Shown here piece by piece: positions 18,193-27,223 of a stretch of DNA of 64,000 nucleotides. Source of the stretch: Cellulophaga tyrosinoxydans (GTDB lineage: Bacteria; Bacteroidota; Bacteroidia; Flavobacteriales; Flavobacteriaceae); NCBI RefSeq assembly GCF_900176415.1, contig NZ_FWXO01000001.1, positions 1,112,053-1,176,052 on the forward strand, written 5' to 3'. Each line of letters begins with the position of its first letter. The first letter of the stretch is position 1. Below the pieces are notes generated by a model. It was not told the origin of the DNA, did not search any database, and saw only the letters and a program-made list of their open reading frames with translations. Position numbers and translations under genes: made by a program.

Positions 18193-20133
18193 TTAATTAT
18201 TTTTCAGAATCCAATAAACACCATAAGAGCAAATTTTTAAAGTTGCTTCTGCTAAAGTTATAGGTTGATTGGTTATCAAATCAATACACGTTGAGTTAAG
18301 ATCAAAATCTATTTCATGAAACCAATTTTCAGAAATAAAATGATCTTCTTTGTCAAAATTACAGAGTACTAGAATTTTTTGATTTTCTGAATAACGTTCA
18401 AAAATTAATAGGTGTGGATTGCTATGTTGGTTTAGTTTAATGTTGTTGAAATCTGCGAAGACGCTGGTGCTTTTGCGTATGGCAATAAGTTGTTTAATAG
18501 CGTTAAATACTTGTGATTGTGGAGTTGCTTTTTTATCAAGAGTATGAATTACCTCCCAATTCTGATTTGGACGATTAAGCCATCTACTATCATCTTTTTT
18601 GCTGTCATCATTTTCGTAAGAATAATCATTTAAAGTGGCAATTTCATCTCCGGCATAGATCAATGGAATACCTCCGTACGATAAAATAATGGCATGCATC
18701 ATTTTTATTTTTTTAATGGCATTGTCTATTAATAAAGCGTCATTTTTTTCTAATGCATCTTCTAACCCAAGTAAAGAAGCGGCACTACCTGTAATACGTC
18801 CATCACCATTTTTAGGATTATACATAAATAATGCTCCTTTTGCTGGTGACCATTCCAATTTCTGACAGTAATAATCTAATAAGAACCAACGATGTAATTT
18901 AGCATCAAGCCCTAGTTGGTAAATGTCTTTATCGTCAAAACCTAAACCAATATCATCATGACACCGGATGTAATTTATCCAAGTAGCATCTTTAGGTTTT
19001 TGTGGAACATTTTTTAGTGTTTTTATTAGCAACTCTGTTTTGCTTGTAGCAACAGAATCCCATAAAAGCGCCATTAAAGTGGCATTATACGCAACTTCAC
19101 ACTCATTACCTTCTAGGTTGTTTTCACCAAAATATTTCAGTATTTCAGTTGGCGCAACAATGGCTTCAGCTAAAATAATTACACCAGGAGCTACCACTTG
19201 TAAGCACATTCTAAATAGACTAATTAAAGCATGGGCTTCAGGTAAATTTTGAGAATTTGTGCCAATTTTTTTCCACAGAAATGCCAATGCATCAAACCGC
19301 ACTACATCTACCCCCTGATTAGCTAGCGCTACCAAGTTTTTAAGCATTTCAATAAACACTTCCGGATTGGTATAATTTAGATCCCACTGGTACGAATTAA
19401 AAACGGTCATTACCCATTTTTGCATTTCTTGATTATAGGTAAAATTACCAGGTGCAGTTTCCGGAAAAACCTCAGGAAGGCTATCTTCAAAAGCATCTGG
19501 TATTTCTCTATTCGAAAAAGTATAATAGTAATTTTGATATTTGGTTTCGCCTTTAGCAGCTTTTTTTGCCCACGAAAATTCATCAGAAGTATGGTTAACC
19601 ACAAAATCTAACATTAGCGTCATTTTCTTTGCGCGTAACTTTTCTGTTAGCTTAAGAAGATCTTGTTTGGTACCGTACTTTTTATCTACTTCGGTATAAC
19701 TATTTACAGCGTAACCACCATCATTTTCCGCTTTAGGCCTTGTGGTTATGGGCATTAAGTGTAGAAAATTGATGCCTAAATTCTCAAAATAATCTAGTTT
19801 ATCAGCCAAACCATTTAGGTCTTTATTAAAATGATCCACATATAATTGCATACCCACAAGTTTTTCTGACGTATACCAATTACCTTCTAGTAGTTTGTCT
19901 AAATCTTGTTTTTTTAAATCTTCTGGTCTAGATTTAAAAAGTTCGCGCAACTGGCTAATAAGTTTTTCAAAATCATTATAATGCTTGGACTCTGGATATA
20001 ATGAAAAATATAAGCTTTGTATAAGGCTAATATTTGTTGCTAAACGGAGGTCAAAATAAGTTTCATAATCAACATGTTTTTTGTTAGATTTTTTTGTTGA
20101 GATTATAAACTTATGTAATGAGCTCTGGTTCAT
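18193..20133 (-). CDS. Amylosucrase (GH13 family)
   Basis: 646 residues, the expected amylosucrase length, with the helical N-terminal domain and the TIM barrel. The active-site residues are aspartate nucleophile Asp281 (VDVVRFDALAF), acid/base Glu323 (ILAEAIV) and His392-Asp393 (RCHDDIGLGF). The sequence FPETAPGNFTYN is characteristic of amylosucrases. The enzyme converts sucrose to an alpha-1,4-glucan plus fructose; it has no signal peptide, so acts intracellularly. The upstream neighbour is a PfkB-family fructokinase 1 bp away, which would trap the released fructose. Sucrose hydrolase activity is the main alternative. Confidence 0.9.
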   Translation of the reverse strand: MNQSSLHKFIISTKKSNKKHVDYETYFDLRLATNISLIQSLYFSLYPESKHYNDFEKLISQLRELFKSRPEDLKKQDLDKLLEGNWYTSEKLVGMQLYVDHFNKDLNGLADKLDYFENLGINFLHLMPITTRPKAENDGGYAVNSYTEVDKKYGTKQDLLKLTEKLRAKKMTLMLDFVVNHTSDEFSWAKKAAKGETKYQNYYYTFSNREIPDAFEDSLPEVFPETAPGNFTYNQEMQKWVMTVFNSYQWDLNYTNPEVFIEMLKNLVALANQGVDVVRFDALAFLWKKIGTNSQNLPEAHALISLFRMCLQVVAPGVIILAEAIVAPTEILKYFGENNLEGNECEVAYNATLMALLWDSVATSKTELLIKTLKNVPQKPKDATWINYIRCHDDIGLGFDDKDIYQLGLDAKLHRWFLLDYYCQKLEWSPAKGALFMYNPKNGDGRITGSAASLLGLEDALEKNDALLIDNAIKKIKMMHAIILSYGGIPLIYAGDEIATLNDYSYENDDSKKDDSRWLNRPNQNWEVIHTLDKKATPQSQVFNAIKQLIAIRKSTSVFADFNNIKLNQHSNPHLLIFERYSENQKILVLCNFDKEDHFISENWFHEIDFDLNSTCIDLITNQPITLAEATLKICSYGVYWILKNN

Positions 20134-20134
20134 T

Positions 20135-21079
20135 TTAAGCCTGTAATTGCTTTAGTGTAGGCAAAGATTCGATTGCACCATAATTGGTTGTAGTAATGGC
20201 ACCTGCTTTATTGGCAAGTTTTACCATGTCTGCTAGAGCTTCATAATTTTCATAAATACTATTAATATCATCTAATTTTGATATTTGGTATAACAAACAA
20301 CCTATAAATGCATCACCTGCACCAGTAGTATCCACAGGTTTTATATTAATACTTGGTATAATTTGTTTACCATTTTTGGTACTTAACAAGGTACCATCTC
20401 CTCCAAGAGTAATGGTAATTATACGCGTGCCTATTTCGTGTAAATAATCGCAAGCCTCATTTAAGTCTTTTTTACCAGATAATAACTGCGCTTCTTCAGC
20501 ACTAAATTTACATAGATGTGCTTTTTCAATAAACGGAGTGCATTTTTTTATAAACGCATCATCATTACCTTTCCATAAATCGCCACGATAATTTGGATCA
20601 AAACTTATAAAAGTATTATGGGTTAGTGCGTCGAAAAAATAACGAGAATACGTATTTTCAAGTGTCCCACCTAAAAATGAAGTCGCTGCTCCTAAATGAA
20701 GCATATTGTTTTCTATTAAATTTTTTACCGATATATCATAAGTCAATTCTTGATCTGCACCACGACTAAAAACAAAATCACGTTCTCCATCTTCCGCTAA
20801 AGAAACAAATGCTAGTGTTGTAAACATGTCAGAGCGCTGTAATAATGAAATGTCTACATTAATGTCTTCTAAAATTCTTGATAAGAAATTGCCAAATGGG
20901 TCATTTCCAACACATCCAATAAAGGATCCTTTTCCGCCTAATTTAGAAATGGCACATGCTACATTCGCAGGCGCACCTCCAGCTTTTTTGGTGAATAATG
21001 ACGCTTTTGATAAATCATTGCCTTGTTTCTCGGCCACAAAATCTATCAAAAGTTCTCCAACACAATATACTTTTTTCAT
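20135..21079 (-). CDS. Fructokinase (PfkB family)
   Basis: 314 residues, ribokinase/PfkB fold. The N-terminus (VYCVGELLIDFVAEKQGNDL, then KKAGGAPANVACAISKLGG) is that of bacterial fructokinases. The C-terminal signature DTTGAGDAFIGCLLYQ contains the catalytic aspartate. It phosphorylates fructose with ATP in the cytoplasm. It is cotranscribed with amylosucrase (1-bp gap), which supports fructose as substrate. No sucrose transporter or regulator lies in this operon. Confidence 0.93.
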   Translation of the reverse strand: MKKVYCVGELLIDFVAEKQGNDLSKASLFTKKAGGAPANVACAISKLGGKGSFIGCVGNDPFGNFLSRILEDINVDISLLQRSDMFTTLAFVSLAEDGERDFVFSRGADQELTYDISVKNLIENNMLHLGAATSFLGGTLENTYSRYFFDALTHNTFISFDPNYRGDLWKGNDDAFIKKCTPFIEKAHLCKFSAEEAQLLSGKKDLNEACDYLHEIGTRIITITLGGDGTLLSTKNGKQIIPSINIKPVDTTGAGDAFIGCLLYQISKLDDINSIYENYEALADMVKLANKAGAITTTNYGAIESLPTLKQLQA

Positions 21080-21204
21080 TAATTAAAACTTTAGAATCTC
21101 GCTAAAGTAGAAATAATGTTTATTCTTTACTAAAATAAATAATATCTATTGGAGTATTTTAAGGAAATAGGTATCTTGATAAAAATTAAAAAACACAAAC
21201 CAAA

Positions 21205-22335
21205 ATGGGACTATTTGACGAGATAAAGAAGAAATTAAGCCATGAATTTATAGATATAATTGAGTGGTTGGACAATACCAATGATACTATTGTTCATAGG
21301 TTTGAAAGGTATCAAAATGAAATAAAAAATGAAGCTAAGTTAATAGTAAGAGAAGGTCAAACAGCAGTATTTATTAACGAAGGGCAGATTGCTGATGTTT
21401 TTAAACCAGGAACTTATACGCTTAACACCCAAAATTTACCAATTCTCGCGACTTTAAAAGGATGGAAATATGGTTTTAATAGTCCGTTTAAAGCCGAGGT
21501 ATATTTTGTAAATACAAGATTATTTACTGATGAAAAATGGGGCACTAAAAATGCGATTATTTTAAATGACGAACGATTTGGTTTGACAGAAATAAGAGCT
21601 TTTGGAACCTATAGTTATAGAATTGAAGATGCAGGCAAATTTGTGGTTAATGTGGTAGGCACCGATGGTAATTTTACAAATTATGAAATTAGTGAACACC
21701 TTAAGAGTTTGATTGCAACACGTTTTACAGATACAGTCGGCGAGGCTAAATTACCTATAGAGCTGTATGCAGCCAATGCAACTGAATTATCAGAAACCTG
21801 CCAAGAGGTAATGCAACCAGAATTTGGTCGTGTGGGAATACAGTTAGAGAAATTCTATATTGAAAACGTTTCGATGCCTGAAGAACTTAAAAAAGAAATA
21901 TTTGAGTATAGTAGGCTGGACAAATTAGATATGGGGAAACTCACTCAGTTTAAAACAGCAAAAGCAATTGAAGAAGCTGCTAAAAATGAAGGTGGTACTG
22001 CGGGTGCAGGTATGGGAATGGGAATGGGTTTTGTTTTAGCTCAGCAAATGGGCGGAATGATGAACCCTCAAATGTCGCAGCAAACGAATCCGAATTTACA
22101 ACAGGCAGCAGTTCCTCCACCAATGCCAACACAAATTATGTATCATTATGCAGTTAATAATACTCAAATGGGACCTGTTCCTTTTGAAAAGCTAAAAGAA
22201 CTATTTGCGAACAGAACAGTAAACAAAGATTCTCTTATCTGGAAACAAGGAATGGGCAATTGGGCACCACTACAAGACATAGAAGAATTAAAAGCATTTT
22301 TAGGCGGAAACACGCCACCACCATTACCTAATTAA
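21205..22335 (+). CDS. SPFH-domain protein with C-terminal GYF_2 domain (YdjI-like)
   Basis: 376 residues. An SPFH/virion-core-like domain covers about 1-270 (MGLFDEIKKKLSHEFIDIIE; REGQTAVFINEGQIADVFKP; VSMPEELKKEIFEYSRL). A Gly/Met/Pro-rich linker follows (about 268-312), then a GYF_2-type domain (about 312-370, GPVPFEKLKELFANRTVNKD). There is no signal peptide. It resembles Bacillus YdjI. The next gene is a double zinc-ribbon membrane protein resembling YdjG; in Bacillus these two work with PspA at the membrane. No PspA is present in this window. Confidence 0.88.
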   Translation: MGLFDEIKKKLSHEFIDIIEWLDNTNDTIVHRFERYQNEIKNEAKLIVREGQTAVFINEGQIADVFKPGTYTLNTQNLPILATLKGWKYGFNSPFKAEVYFVNTRLFTDEKWGTKNAIILNDERFGLTEIRAFGTYSYRIEDAGKFVVNVVGTDGNFTNYEISEHLKSLIATRFTDTVGEAKLPIELYAANATELSETCQEVMQPEFGRVGIQLEKFYIENVSMPEELKKEIFEYSRLDKLDMGKLTQFKTAKAIEEAAKNEGGTAGAGMGMGMGFVLAQQMGGMMNPQMSQQTNPNLQQAAVPPPMPTQIMYHYAVNNTQMGPVPFEKLKELFANRTVNKDSLIWKQGMGNWAPLQDIEELKAFLGGNTPPPLPN

Positions 22336-22417
22336 TAATATGCTTTACGATCCTAACCTGCAAGGCATACACTTGTAGGGCCTATTTATTCAATTGTTTT
22401 GAAAGCGTCCAAAAAAA

Positions 22418-23503
22418 ATGGAAGAAGTTGTTTTATCTGAACATAAAAAATCATGTGCCAATTGTGGCGCAGAGCTCAAGTTTAAGCCTGGTTCTAATCA
22501 ATTAAAGTGTGAGTATTGTGGTTACGAAGAGTTTATAGAACAAGCTAAAAGTAGCTTTGAAGAATTAGAATTACAACACTATCTTAAAGTTGTTGGGGAC
22601 AATGCGTATACAGAAACAATAGATTTATTGCACTGTAAAAACTGTGGGGCTAACCAACATGTGGAAGAAAACTATAAATCGTTATCCTGTATTTATTGTA
22701 GCGAGCCATTAATTAGAGAAGATGTTGAAAAAGAAGGTTGGATACTTCCTGGAGCTGTAGTGCCTTTTCAAATTGATGCTAAAAAGGCTAGAGAGATTTT
22801 TAAAAATTGGGTTAATAGCTTATGGTTTGCTCCTAATAACCTAAAAAAAGCAGCATTAGACCCTAATGCAATGCATGGTGTTTATATACCGCATTGGACC
22901 TTTGATGCAAACTTATACGCTAATTATCAAGGACAAAGAGGAGATTATTATTATGTAACGGAAACCTATAGAACTAAAAATGGCAAACAAACAAGGCAAG
23001 TTAGAAAAACAAGATGGTCTAATGCATCGGGCTCTGTTAGTGGGTTTATAGATGATATATTGATAAATGCATCACTTAAAAAACAAAAAGATTTGCCAGG
23101 TAAGGTTTCCTATTGGAATTTAAAGGAGCTTGTACCCTTTAATTCTAAATATTTATCAGGTTTTGTAACCGAAAAGTATACTATTTCATTAAAAGACGGG
23201 CATCATCAATCGTTTCAAGAAGCAAAAAATATTGCCTATAATTGGATTAGGCGAGATATTGGAGGAGATACTCAAAGAATAGATAACGCTAATATTAAAC
23301 TTTCCGACGAAACATTTAAGCATATTTTAGTGCCCGTTTATATTAGCTCATATAGGTATGGAGCAAAAGATTTTCACTTTTATGTAAATGGACAAACAGG
23401 CACTATCAGTGGTTTAAGACCTTATTCTTTCTGGAAAATATTCTTTTTAGTAGTTTTTATAGTGATAATAATTTCAGTTATTGCGATTTTTGCTAAATCA
23501 TGA
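22418..23503 (+). CDS. Double zinc-ribbon membrane protein (YdjG-like)
   Basis: 361 residues. Two TFIIB-type zinc ribbons lie at the N-terminus: Cys13, Cys16, Cys31, Cys34 and Cys73, Cys76, Cys91, Cys94. A long soluble region follows (PHWTFDANLYANYQGQRGDY), with one membrane segment at the very C-terminus (about 337-358). Proteins of this type are often mis-annotated as primosomal helicases or phage replication proteins because of the zinc ribbon. The gene follows the SPFH protein and overlaps the phosphoesterase by 4 bp (ATGA). It may anchor or recruit the SPFH partner at the membrane (inference from B. subtilis YdjG/YdjI). Confidence 0.85.
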   Translation: MEEVVLSEHKKSCANCGAELKFKPGSNQLKCEYCGYEEFIEQAKSSFEELELQHYLKVVGDNAYTETIDLLHCKNCGANQHVEENYKSLSCIYCSEPLIREDVEKEGWILPGAVVPFQIDAKKAREIFKNWVNSLWFAPNNLKKAALDPNAMHGVYIPHWTFDANLYANYQGQRGDYYYVTETYRTKNGKQTRQVRKTRWSNASGSVSGFIDDILINASLKKQKDLPGKVSYWNLKELVPFNSKYLSGFVTEKYTISLKDGHHQSFQEAKNIAYNWIRRDIGGDTQRIDNANIKLSDETFKHILVPVYISSYRYGAKDFHFYVNGQTGTISGLRPYSFWKIFFLVVFIVIIISVIAIFAKS

Positions 23504-24225
23504 GAAAATTAGTTATCGGAGATATTCATTCTGGATTAAAAGCATTGGAGCAAGTTTTAGAAAAAGCTAAAATTACTCCGGATGACCATTTAGTTTTTTT
23601 AGGAGATTATGTAGATGGTTGGAGCCAAGCAGTAGAAACTATAAATTTTCTTATTGCGTTAAAGGCAACGCACAATTGTACATTTTTACGCGGTAATCAT
23701 GATGAATTGTGCAAGTCTTGGTTAATAGATGGGAAAGACAATTCTGTCTGGTTTCAGCATGGTGGTGAGGCAACTATAAATTCTTATAACAAAGTTGATG
23801 AGTTTACTAAGAAAATTCATATCGATTTTTACAATCAATTAGAGAATTATCATCTAGATTCAGAGAATCGTTTGTTTCTTCACGCAGGATTTACTAACTT
23901 AAAAGGAATTGATCACGAATATTTTTCTAAAATATTCTATTGGGATAGAACACTTTGGGAACTGGCCTTATCACTTAATCCAAAACTATCTAAGGATGAT
24001 GAGCTTTATCCAAAGCGTTTAACATTGTACTCAGAGATTTATATTGGACACACACCAGTAACAAGAATTGGTAAAACAACTCCTCAAAGCGCGGCGAATG
24101 TTTGGAATATTGATACAGGTGCTGCTTTTAAAGGCCCACTTTCTGTAGTAGATGTAATTACGAAGCAAGTGTGGCAAAGCGATCCGGTTTATACCTTATA
24201 CCCTGATGAGAATGGGAGAAATTAA
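23500..24225 (+). CDS. Metallophosphoesterase (Ser/Thr phosphatase-like)
   Basis: 241 residues of the calcineurin-like/PPP fold. The metal-site motifs are all present: GDIHSG (Asp8, His10), GDYVDG (Asp36) and GNHDE (Asn66, His67), with later histidines in LHAGFTN and IGHTPV. It could act on phosphoproteins or on small phosphorylated molecules; the PrpA-like motif pattern favours a protein phosphatase. Its start overlaps the stop of the zinc-ribbon gene (ATGA), so it belongs to the SPFH operon. Confidence 0.9.
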   Translation: MRKLVIGDIHSGLKALEQVLEKAKITPDDHLVFLGDYVDGWSQAVETINFLIALKATHNCTFLRGNHDELCKSWLIDGKDNSVWFQHGGEATINSYNKVDEFTKKIHIDFYNQLENYHLDSENRLFLHAGFTNLKGIDHEYFSKIFYWDRTLWELALSLNPKLSKDDELYPKRLTLYSEIYIGHTPVTRIGKTTPQSAANVWNIDTGAAFKGPLSVVDVITKQVWQSDPVYTLYPDENGRN

Positions 24226-24293
24226 GGTTTTAAAATTATAGCGTAATTAAGAATTTTTAAAGGGATTATAACGAACTTTGTAAAAAACAGAAT

Positions 24294-25289
24294 ATGTCAG
24301 CAAAAAATATTAGAATAGAAGTAATGCAGGCGATTGAAAGTAAGGTTAATGGTTTTATAGACCAATATCTTATCCCAATTCAAGACATTTGGCAACCAAC
24401 GGATTTTTTGCCGGACTCTCAAAGCGATGGATTTTTAGATGCCGTAAAGCAAATACAAGAAGAATCTAAAGAATTAGGTTACGACTTTTGGGTTACTATG
24501 GTAGCAGATACCATTACAGAAGAAGCATTACCAACCTATGAATCTTGGTTAATGGATGTTGAAGGTGTTGACCAGCATGGAGAAAATAAAAATGGATGGT
24601 CAAAATGGGTTCGTCATTGGACTGCCGAAGAGAATCGTCATGGTGATGTGCTTAATAAGTATTTATATTTATCTGGAAGAGTTAATATGCGCGAAGTAGA
24701 GATAACTACTCAGCATTTAATTGCAGACGGTTTTGATATTGGTACCGATAGAGATCCTTATAAGAACTTTGTCTATACTTCTTTTCAAGAATTAGCAACA
24801 AATATATCTCACAAGCGCGTTGGTCAAATGGCAAAAAAGGGTGGCAATACGTTATTGGGTAAAATGTGCACTATAATAGCTGGAGATGAAATGCGTCACC
24901 ATTTAGCTTATAGAGAGTTTGTAAAGTCTATTTTTGAGCATGATCCAAACCAAATGATGTTAGCTTTTGCGGATATGATGAAAAAGAAAATTGTTATGCC
25001 AGCCCATTTTTTAAGAGAATCTGGTGGATCAATTGGTACGGCATTCGAGAATTTTTCTAATTGCGCGCAAAGATTAGGTGTTTATACGGCTATGGATTAT
25101 ATAGATATTCTTAAAAAACTAAATACTTATTGGGAGCTTGATAGTATTCGTGCTTTAAATGATGATGCTGAAAGAGCAAGGGACTATTTAATGAAATTAC
25201 CAGAACGTTTAGAGCGTATTGCAACAAGAATGAAATTCCCAGAAGATGATTATCAGTTTAAATGGGTTGAAGCAAACGGTAGGTTGTAA
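24294..25289 (+). CDS. Acyl-[acyl-carrier-protein] desaturase
   Basis: 331 residues, soluble diiron desaturase of the plant stearoyl-ACP type. The iron ligands are visible as two ExxH motifs, Glu113/His116 (EENRHG) and Glu199/His202 (DEMRHH), plus Glu76 or Glu77 (TITEEALP) and Glu166 (FQELAT). It introduces a cis double bond into acyl-ACP in the cytoplasm, making membrane unsaturated fatty acids. It lies 68 bp downstream of the phosphoesterase and is followed by a strong bidirectional terminator. Confidence 0.94.
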   Translation: MSAKNIRIEVMQAIESKVNGFIDQYLIPIQDIWQPTDFLPDSQSDGFLDAVKQIQEESKELGYDFWVTMVADTITEEALPTYESWLMDVEGVDQHGENKNGWSKWVRHWTAEENRHGDVLNKYLYLSGRVNMREVEITTQHLIADGFDIGTDRDPYKNFVYTSFQELATNISHKRVGQMAKKGGNTLLGKMCTIIAGDEMRHHLAYREFVKSIFEHDPNQMMLAFADMMKKKIVMPAHFLRESGGSIGTAFENFSNCAQRLGVYTAMDYIDILKKLNTYWELDSIRALNDDAERARDYLMKLPERLERIATRMKFPEDDYQFKWVEANGRL

Positions 25290-25301
25290 AACTTATAATA
25301 T

Positions 25302-25340
25302 AAAAAGAAAGGCAGCATACATATACTGCCTTTCTTTTTT
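25302..25340. terminator. Bidirectional intrinsic terminator
   Basis: Hairpin with 14-bp arms (AAAAAGAAAGGCAG and its complement) and an approximately 9-nt loop. It has a U run on both strands, positioned between the convergent desaturase and HHH-protein genes. Confidence 0.85.
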
Positions 25341-25353
25341 ATTGGTAACGAGA

Positions 25354-25920
25354 TTATAGTTTCCCGTGTTTATGCTCGTCTTGCCATTTGGCTAAATCTG
25401 CCCATTTGCCTTCGTAACACATTTTAGCTTGCATAGGCCATGAAGCAGGATCATGAATTTTATAGCGGTTACCACCACCATCTAATATTTTCTGGCATTC
25501 TGCAACCGATGCGTTAGAAAGTGCTTGCCATGTTTTTATACCAGCGGCTTTAAACATGGATTCTATTTTAGGACCAATGCCTTCAACAAGCTTTAAATCG
25601 TCTTGTTTAATAGTTTTTCCAAAAGCAGCTTTTGCAGCTACAGCATTAAAGGCAATTCCAGTTGCAGCAACAGGTGCTAAAGGTGCCGCAAAAGATGCGG
25701 CCGGAGCTGCTGGGGCAGCTGGTGCTATAACTAATTTTTTCTTACAAGCATCTAGATCGGCCTGTAAGCGTGCATTTTTATCTTGACATAACTTTAAGTC
25801 TGCCGAGTTATCGATAGTTGTATTTCCGGATTTACCGATTAGATAACCAAGAATTCCGGAGATTATACCTACTAAAGCTGGGATAATCCAACACCAAATA
25901 TTTAAATTTTCGAAGTTCAT
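25354..25920 (-). CDS. Membrane-anchored protein with helix-hairpin-helix-like domain
   Basis: 188 residues. The N-terminal membrane segment (WCWIIPALVGIISGILGYLI, about 9-28) contains a GxxxG pattern. A Lys/Asp region and an Ala/Pro-rich linker follow (about 68-95). The C-terminal domain starts LKLVEGIGPKIESMFKAAGI (about 108-127), a helix-hairpin-helix motif of the kind fused to many flavobacterial membrane proteins, and ends PASWPMQAKMCYEGKWADLA. It could be a DNA- or protein-binding membrane adaptor; the role is unknown. Confidence 0.82.
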   Translation of the reverse strand: MNFENLNIWCWIIPALVGIISGILGYLIGKSGNTTIDNSADLKLCQDKNARLQADLDACKKKLVIAPAAPAAPAASFAAPLAPVAATGIAFNAVAAKAAFGKTIKQDDLKLVEGIGPKIESMFKAAGIKTWQALSNASVAECQKILDGGGNRYKIHDPASWPMQAKMCYEGKWADLAKWQDEHKHGKL

Positions 25921-25951
25921 TTTACTATGTATTTAATTGATTAGTTATTAT

Positions 25952-26866
25952 TTAATTTAATGTTACAACAGTTCTTCTATTTTGACTACGGCCTTCATCA
26001 GTAATATTACTAGCAATGGGGCTGTCGGGTCCTTGAGATGAAGTTTTAATTTTTACGTCGGCAATACCATTACTTATTAGGTATTGTTTTGCAAAATCTG
26101 CACGATCTTGACCTAATTTAATATTAGTAGTTCTACTTCCTTGACTATCGGTGTGCCCAATAGCACTACAAGTAGCTCCATCAACTTTATCTAAATATCT
26201 AGAGATATCAGCAATTTTTTGTCTTTGCTCAGGACTAAGGTTTATTTCCGCTTCTCCTGTTTCAAAATATAGTACTAATGGGTCAGCCTTAATTTTATCA
26301 TACAATGCTTTTAGTTCGTCTTGTAAATCTGCTTTTTCGCCAGATAAGGAATAACCGATTGGACCTTGAAAAACATTATCAGTGGTTCTTATCATATCAC
26401 CCTTTAATTCTCCCATTATATTTAAAGAATGAGAAGGTATGCCTTTGTTAACCAAGTAATTTTTAACGGCATTGGCACGGGCTAAACCTAAATTTGGGAA
26501 AGCAGATTTGTTTGCTTCATCATCTGTAAAATAACCGGTAATGTTAAATACCTTTCCTGTATTTTCAAGTAAAAACGATTTTAATCCATCTATACCATTT
26601 TCAACATTTTGAGACAATGGTAATAGAATATTTGAAGATGACATATTAAAGTTAAAATTGTCATTTACATTGTAAGCGTAGTCGCCGTCATTAAAAGAAA
26701 ATGGGTAAGACGTTGCCTTGGGAGGAGTTTCAGTTTCTACAATAGGTTTGTCGATCAATTCTTCTTCCATATTGGTCCCGCATGAACTACAGCAGGTCAT
26801 ATAAAAGTAAGTTCCTAATAGAATTGTGATCAAAATTCCTATTAGGTAAGTTGTCTTTTTTGTCAT
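25952..26866 (-). CDS. OmpA-family protein with two OmpA-like halves
   Basis: 304 residues. The N-terminal hydrophobic segment (about 8-24) is followed by TCCSSCG, so it is either a membrane anchor or a lipoprotein. The C-terminal OmpA domain (about 190-304) has the peptidoglycan-binding signature (AIGHTDSQGSRTTNIKLGQD, then RADFAKQYL and QNRRTVVTL). The middle (about 80-150) is a second, degenerate OmpA-like module (ITGYFTDDEANKSAFPNLGL). The two modules suggest an internal duplication. It probably tethers the cell envelope to peptidoglycan. Confidence 0.88.
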   Translation of the reverse strand: MTKKTTYLIGILITILLGTYFYMTCCSSCGTNMEEELIDKPIVETETPPKATSYPFSFNDGDYAYNVNDNFNFNMSSSNILLPLSQNVENGIDGLKSFLLENTGKVFNITGYFTDDEANKSAFPNLGLARANAVKNYLVNKGIPSHSLNIMGELKGDMIRTTDNVFQGPIGYSLSGEKADLQDELKALYDKIKADPLVLYFETGEAEINLSPEQRQKIADISRYLDKVDGATCSAIGHTDSQGSRTTNIKLGQDRADFAKQYLISNGIADVKIKTSSQGPDSPIASNITDEGRSQNRRTVVTLN

Positions 26867-27093
26867 TGTTAATGGTTATTTAGTGTTAACAACCACAAAG
26901 TATTAAAAAAAACGTTAAAATGTTAAGAAATTCAGTATTAAATCTTCATTATCAAATAGATATCTTTTGTTTTTGTGAAGATTATAGAGGAGAAAAAGTA
27001 AAATTGTTCTAGTTATACAGAATTTAGAACCATTTATACTAAACTGTTTTTACAGGATATTTTTTTTATTCAATTTTGAAATAGGAAAAATTA

Positions 27094-27144
27094 ATAATCC
27101 CATTTTTCTCCCGACAAAGTTCCGGCATTGAAAAATGGGATTAT
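27094..27144 (-). terminator. Terminator-like hairpin downstream of ALDH
   Basis: Perfect 15-bp stem (27094-27108 with 27130-27144) around a 21-nt loop. On the minus strand the stem is followed by a short U run (27087-27091 region), so it can terminate the leftward ALDH transcript about 80 nt after its stop. Confidence 0.55.
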
Positions 27145-27177
27145 AGAATATAACAAAAGTTTTGATTAGTTAGTTAT

Positions 27178-27219
27178 AACCCACACTAAGATACTAATGT
27201 ATTATAGTGTGGGTTTTTT
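27178..27219 (+). terminator. Hairpin with plus-strand T run
   Basis: Eleven-base-pair stem (AACCCACACTA at 27178-27188 with its complement at 27205-27215) followed by six T on the plus strand. No plus-strand gene lies upstream, so either it also works imperfectly for the ALDH transcript or it ends an unannotated small RNA. Confidence 0.5.
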
Positions 27220-27223
27220 GAAC

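Larger units (their letters stand above)
26867..27223. other. 357-bp gene-free region with two opposed hairpins
   Basis: No protein-coding frame is convincing here. It lies between the OmpA gene start and the ALDH gene stop, both minus strand. It contains the two hairpins listed separately and a one-base-expanded -7 like element (TATCTTTTG at 26961) on the plus strand. A short plus-strand transcript ending at 27219 is possible. Confidence 0.4.
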
